NCBI GenBank assembly: GCA_037441565.1
Contig: JBBIRW010000004.1
Location: forward strand, 164,789-228,788
Reading direction: 5' to 3'
DNA length: 64,000 nucleotides
From: JBBIRW01 sp037441565
GTDB lineage: Bacteria > Desulfobacterota > JBBIRW01
How positions within the stretch are numbered: the first letter of the stretch is position 1; every line of letters begins with the position of its first letter. The notes under the pieces are model-generated. The model saw only the letters and a list, made by a program, of their open reading frames with translations, ran no database searches and had not been told where the DNA came from. Shown one piece after another: positions 62,979-64,000 of the stretch. The position numbers and the translations under genes were made by a program.

Positions 62979-63724
62979 AAATGGGGTTATGTATGATATC
63001 AGTTATATCTTTACTGGGAGAAAACTCTTTCGGATACAGACCATATATAACTGAGGATGCGGGTGTTGCTGGATATGGTACTTTCCAGTTAGAGCATTCA
63101 TGGGATCACATTCAATGGAGGAACGGAGAGAGGGAGGACATAATACTTCTTGTTCCCATATATGGTTTTACAAATAGTTTTGAAATGTCAGCGGAAATTC
63201 CTTACCTCTTTCATAATCCAGAAGAGGGAGGGTCTGAGAATGGTATCGGTGATATTAACATCGTGGGGAAGTATTTAGTCTTGAATCAGTCAGGATGGAT
63301 TCCTTCTTTTACATTCAAGGGTGTTGTTAAGATAGATTCAGGGGATGAAGAAAGAGGTCTTGGATCAGGATACAGAGAATACAGTATATTTGCAGTTGCA
63401 ACAGGGCATTTTGAAAAATTAAGCATCCACACCATGGGAGGGCTTACAATTAATGAAAGAAAAGAAAATGATAACATAAGGGATGTAACACATTAGTTTG
63501 GGATTGCACTGGACTACAGGATATCTGAACATTGGAGTATAGCCTCTGAGATACATACATTCAGACACCCGGACCGTGAGATAAATGATAATCCGGTGAG
63601 CCTCCTTATAGGGCTTATATACTATGTATCCGAGAAGATTGCCCTGGATATAGGATTGAGATTTGGTTTTAACGATCCAGCGCCAGAGTGGAATAGCTCG
63701 ACGGGTATCACAATTACCTTTTGA
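62927..63724 (+). pseudogene. outer-membrane beta-barrel (MetA-pathway-like) interrupted by an in-frame TAG
   Basis: The frame starts at ATG 62927 (GGGAGG 7 bases upstream), with a signal peptide. The mature part begins RPYITEDAGVAGYGTFQLEH, typical of the transporter/phenol MetA-degradation-like barrel family. A single TAG at 63494-63496 (DVTH-stop-FGIALDY) interrupts it, and the same frame then runs to TGA at 63722-63724, ending with alternating beta strands and a C-terminal Phe, as in complete barrels. That is 265 codons in all. The lost residue cannot be inferred with certainty. Confidence 0.72.
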
Positions 63725-63772
63725 GCCTGATCGGGAATCTCCAGAAATGGGAAGGATGGACCTTTCGTAAAA

Positions 63773-63800
63773 TTGACAAATTAAAAAATTTGATTATAAT
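63773..63800 (+). promoter_or_regulatory. promoter of initiator tRNA
   Basis: Perfect TTGACA (63773-63778) and perfect TATAAT (63795-63800) boxes are 16 bases apart, 15 bases upstream of the tRNA. It is the strongest promoter match in the window. Confidence 0.75.
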
Positions 63801-63815
63801 AGAAATATTGTTTGA

Positions 63816-63892
<77 letters not shown>

Positions 63893-64000
63893 GTAATATC
63901 AGGGCTTCTGGAGAACCAGCATACATTCTTTTCCCCCAACTGTAACCAAACTATAATCATTCTTATCCATTATCCCTGAAAAGTCCCGAAAAGGGGTCAG
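63893..64000. other. sequence after tRNA-fMet with no recognised gene
   Basis: No open frame of note. TGTAACC and related CTATAATC stretches occur near 63940-63960. A short CTGG/CCAG hairpin near 63907-63918 is followed by a T-rich stretch and could end the tRNA transcript. Confidence 0.3.

Noticed and set aside
60856..63496. Genome-wide recoding of TAG as an amino acid
   Set aside because: rpoZ, tuf, secE, rplK and rplA all end properly at TAG at their conserved lengths, so TAG is a normal stop here. Only gene-specific read-through remains possible.

Overview
The window reads as one chromosomal segment of a Gram-negative, anaerobically respiring bacterium. It encodes outer-membrane beta-barrel proteins, Sec-exported multihaem cytochromes and a lipid-free set of typical bacterial housekeeping genes. 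By eye the DNA is AT-leaning, and arginine is written mostly AGA/AGG and isoleucine often ATA, a style common in thermophiles and in deep-branching phyla such as Nitrospirota. I cannot fix the phylum from the sequence alone. No rRNA, CRISPR array, insertion sequence or phage gene was seen.

Region 1 (1-8193): the end of gmk, then rpoZ, a bifunctional (p)ppGpp synthetase/hydrolase, a RidA protein, rpmB, a DUF218 protein, and a tight minus-strand operon purM - PfkB kinase - formyltransferase-like - HAD phosphatase-like, then coaE.

Region 2 (8268-14203) is a nitrogen-oxide module. It holds an unrecognised 220-residue protein with a NifU-like Fe-S protein, a NO reductase (norC with two haem domains, norB, and a YwiC-like membrane protein), and a divergent octahaem nitrite reductase. 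The promoter of the unknown gene and the norC/nitrite-reductase divergent region both carry the palindrome TATGA-N6-TCATA, so one Crp/Fnr-family regulator probably controls all of them. The nitrite reductase is out of frame with its own signal peptide at a run of nine T.

Region 3 (14225-19563, minus): a five-gene operon of fused ABC permease, ATPase, AAA-associated protein, thiolase and acyl-CoA dehydrogenase, with no substrate-binding protein. Region 4 (19594-23865): ispG, proS, pyrF, rlmB.

Region 5 (23948-55722) is an unbroken information-processing superoperon: tRNA-Thr, Tyr, Gly, Thr, tuf, rpmG, tRNA-Trp, secE, nusG, L11-L1-L10-L12, rpoBC, S12-S7-fusA, the S10, spc and alpha operons, secY, adk, map, infA, ending with rplQ and a small glutaredoxin-like gene. 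Many genes here start with TTG behind a strong Shine-Dalgarno site.

Region 6 (55719-63724): a Fur-type regulator with a Fur-box-like operator on its own promoter, feoB, a small Cys-rich protein and a DtxR/FeoA-type regulator. These are followed by an extracytosolic flavin cluster: apbE, a porin-like gene, an FMN-binding flavinylation target, a membrane protein and a second beta-barrel gene. Both barrel genes are interrupted by a single in-frame TAG. The window ends with an initiator tRNA-fMet behind a strong promoter.
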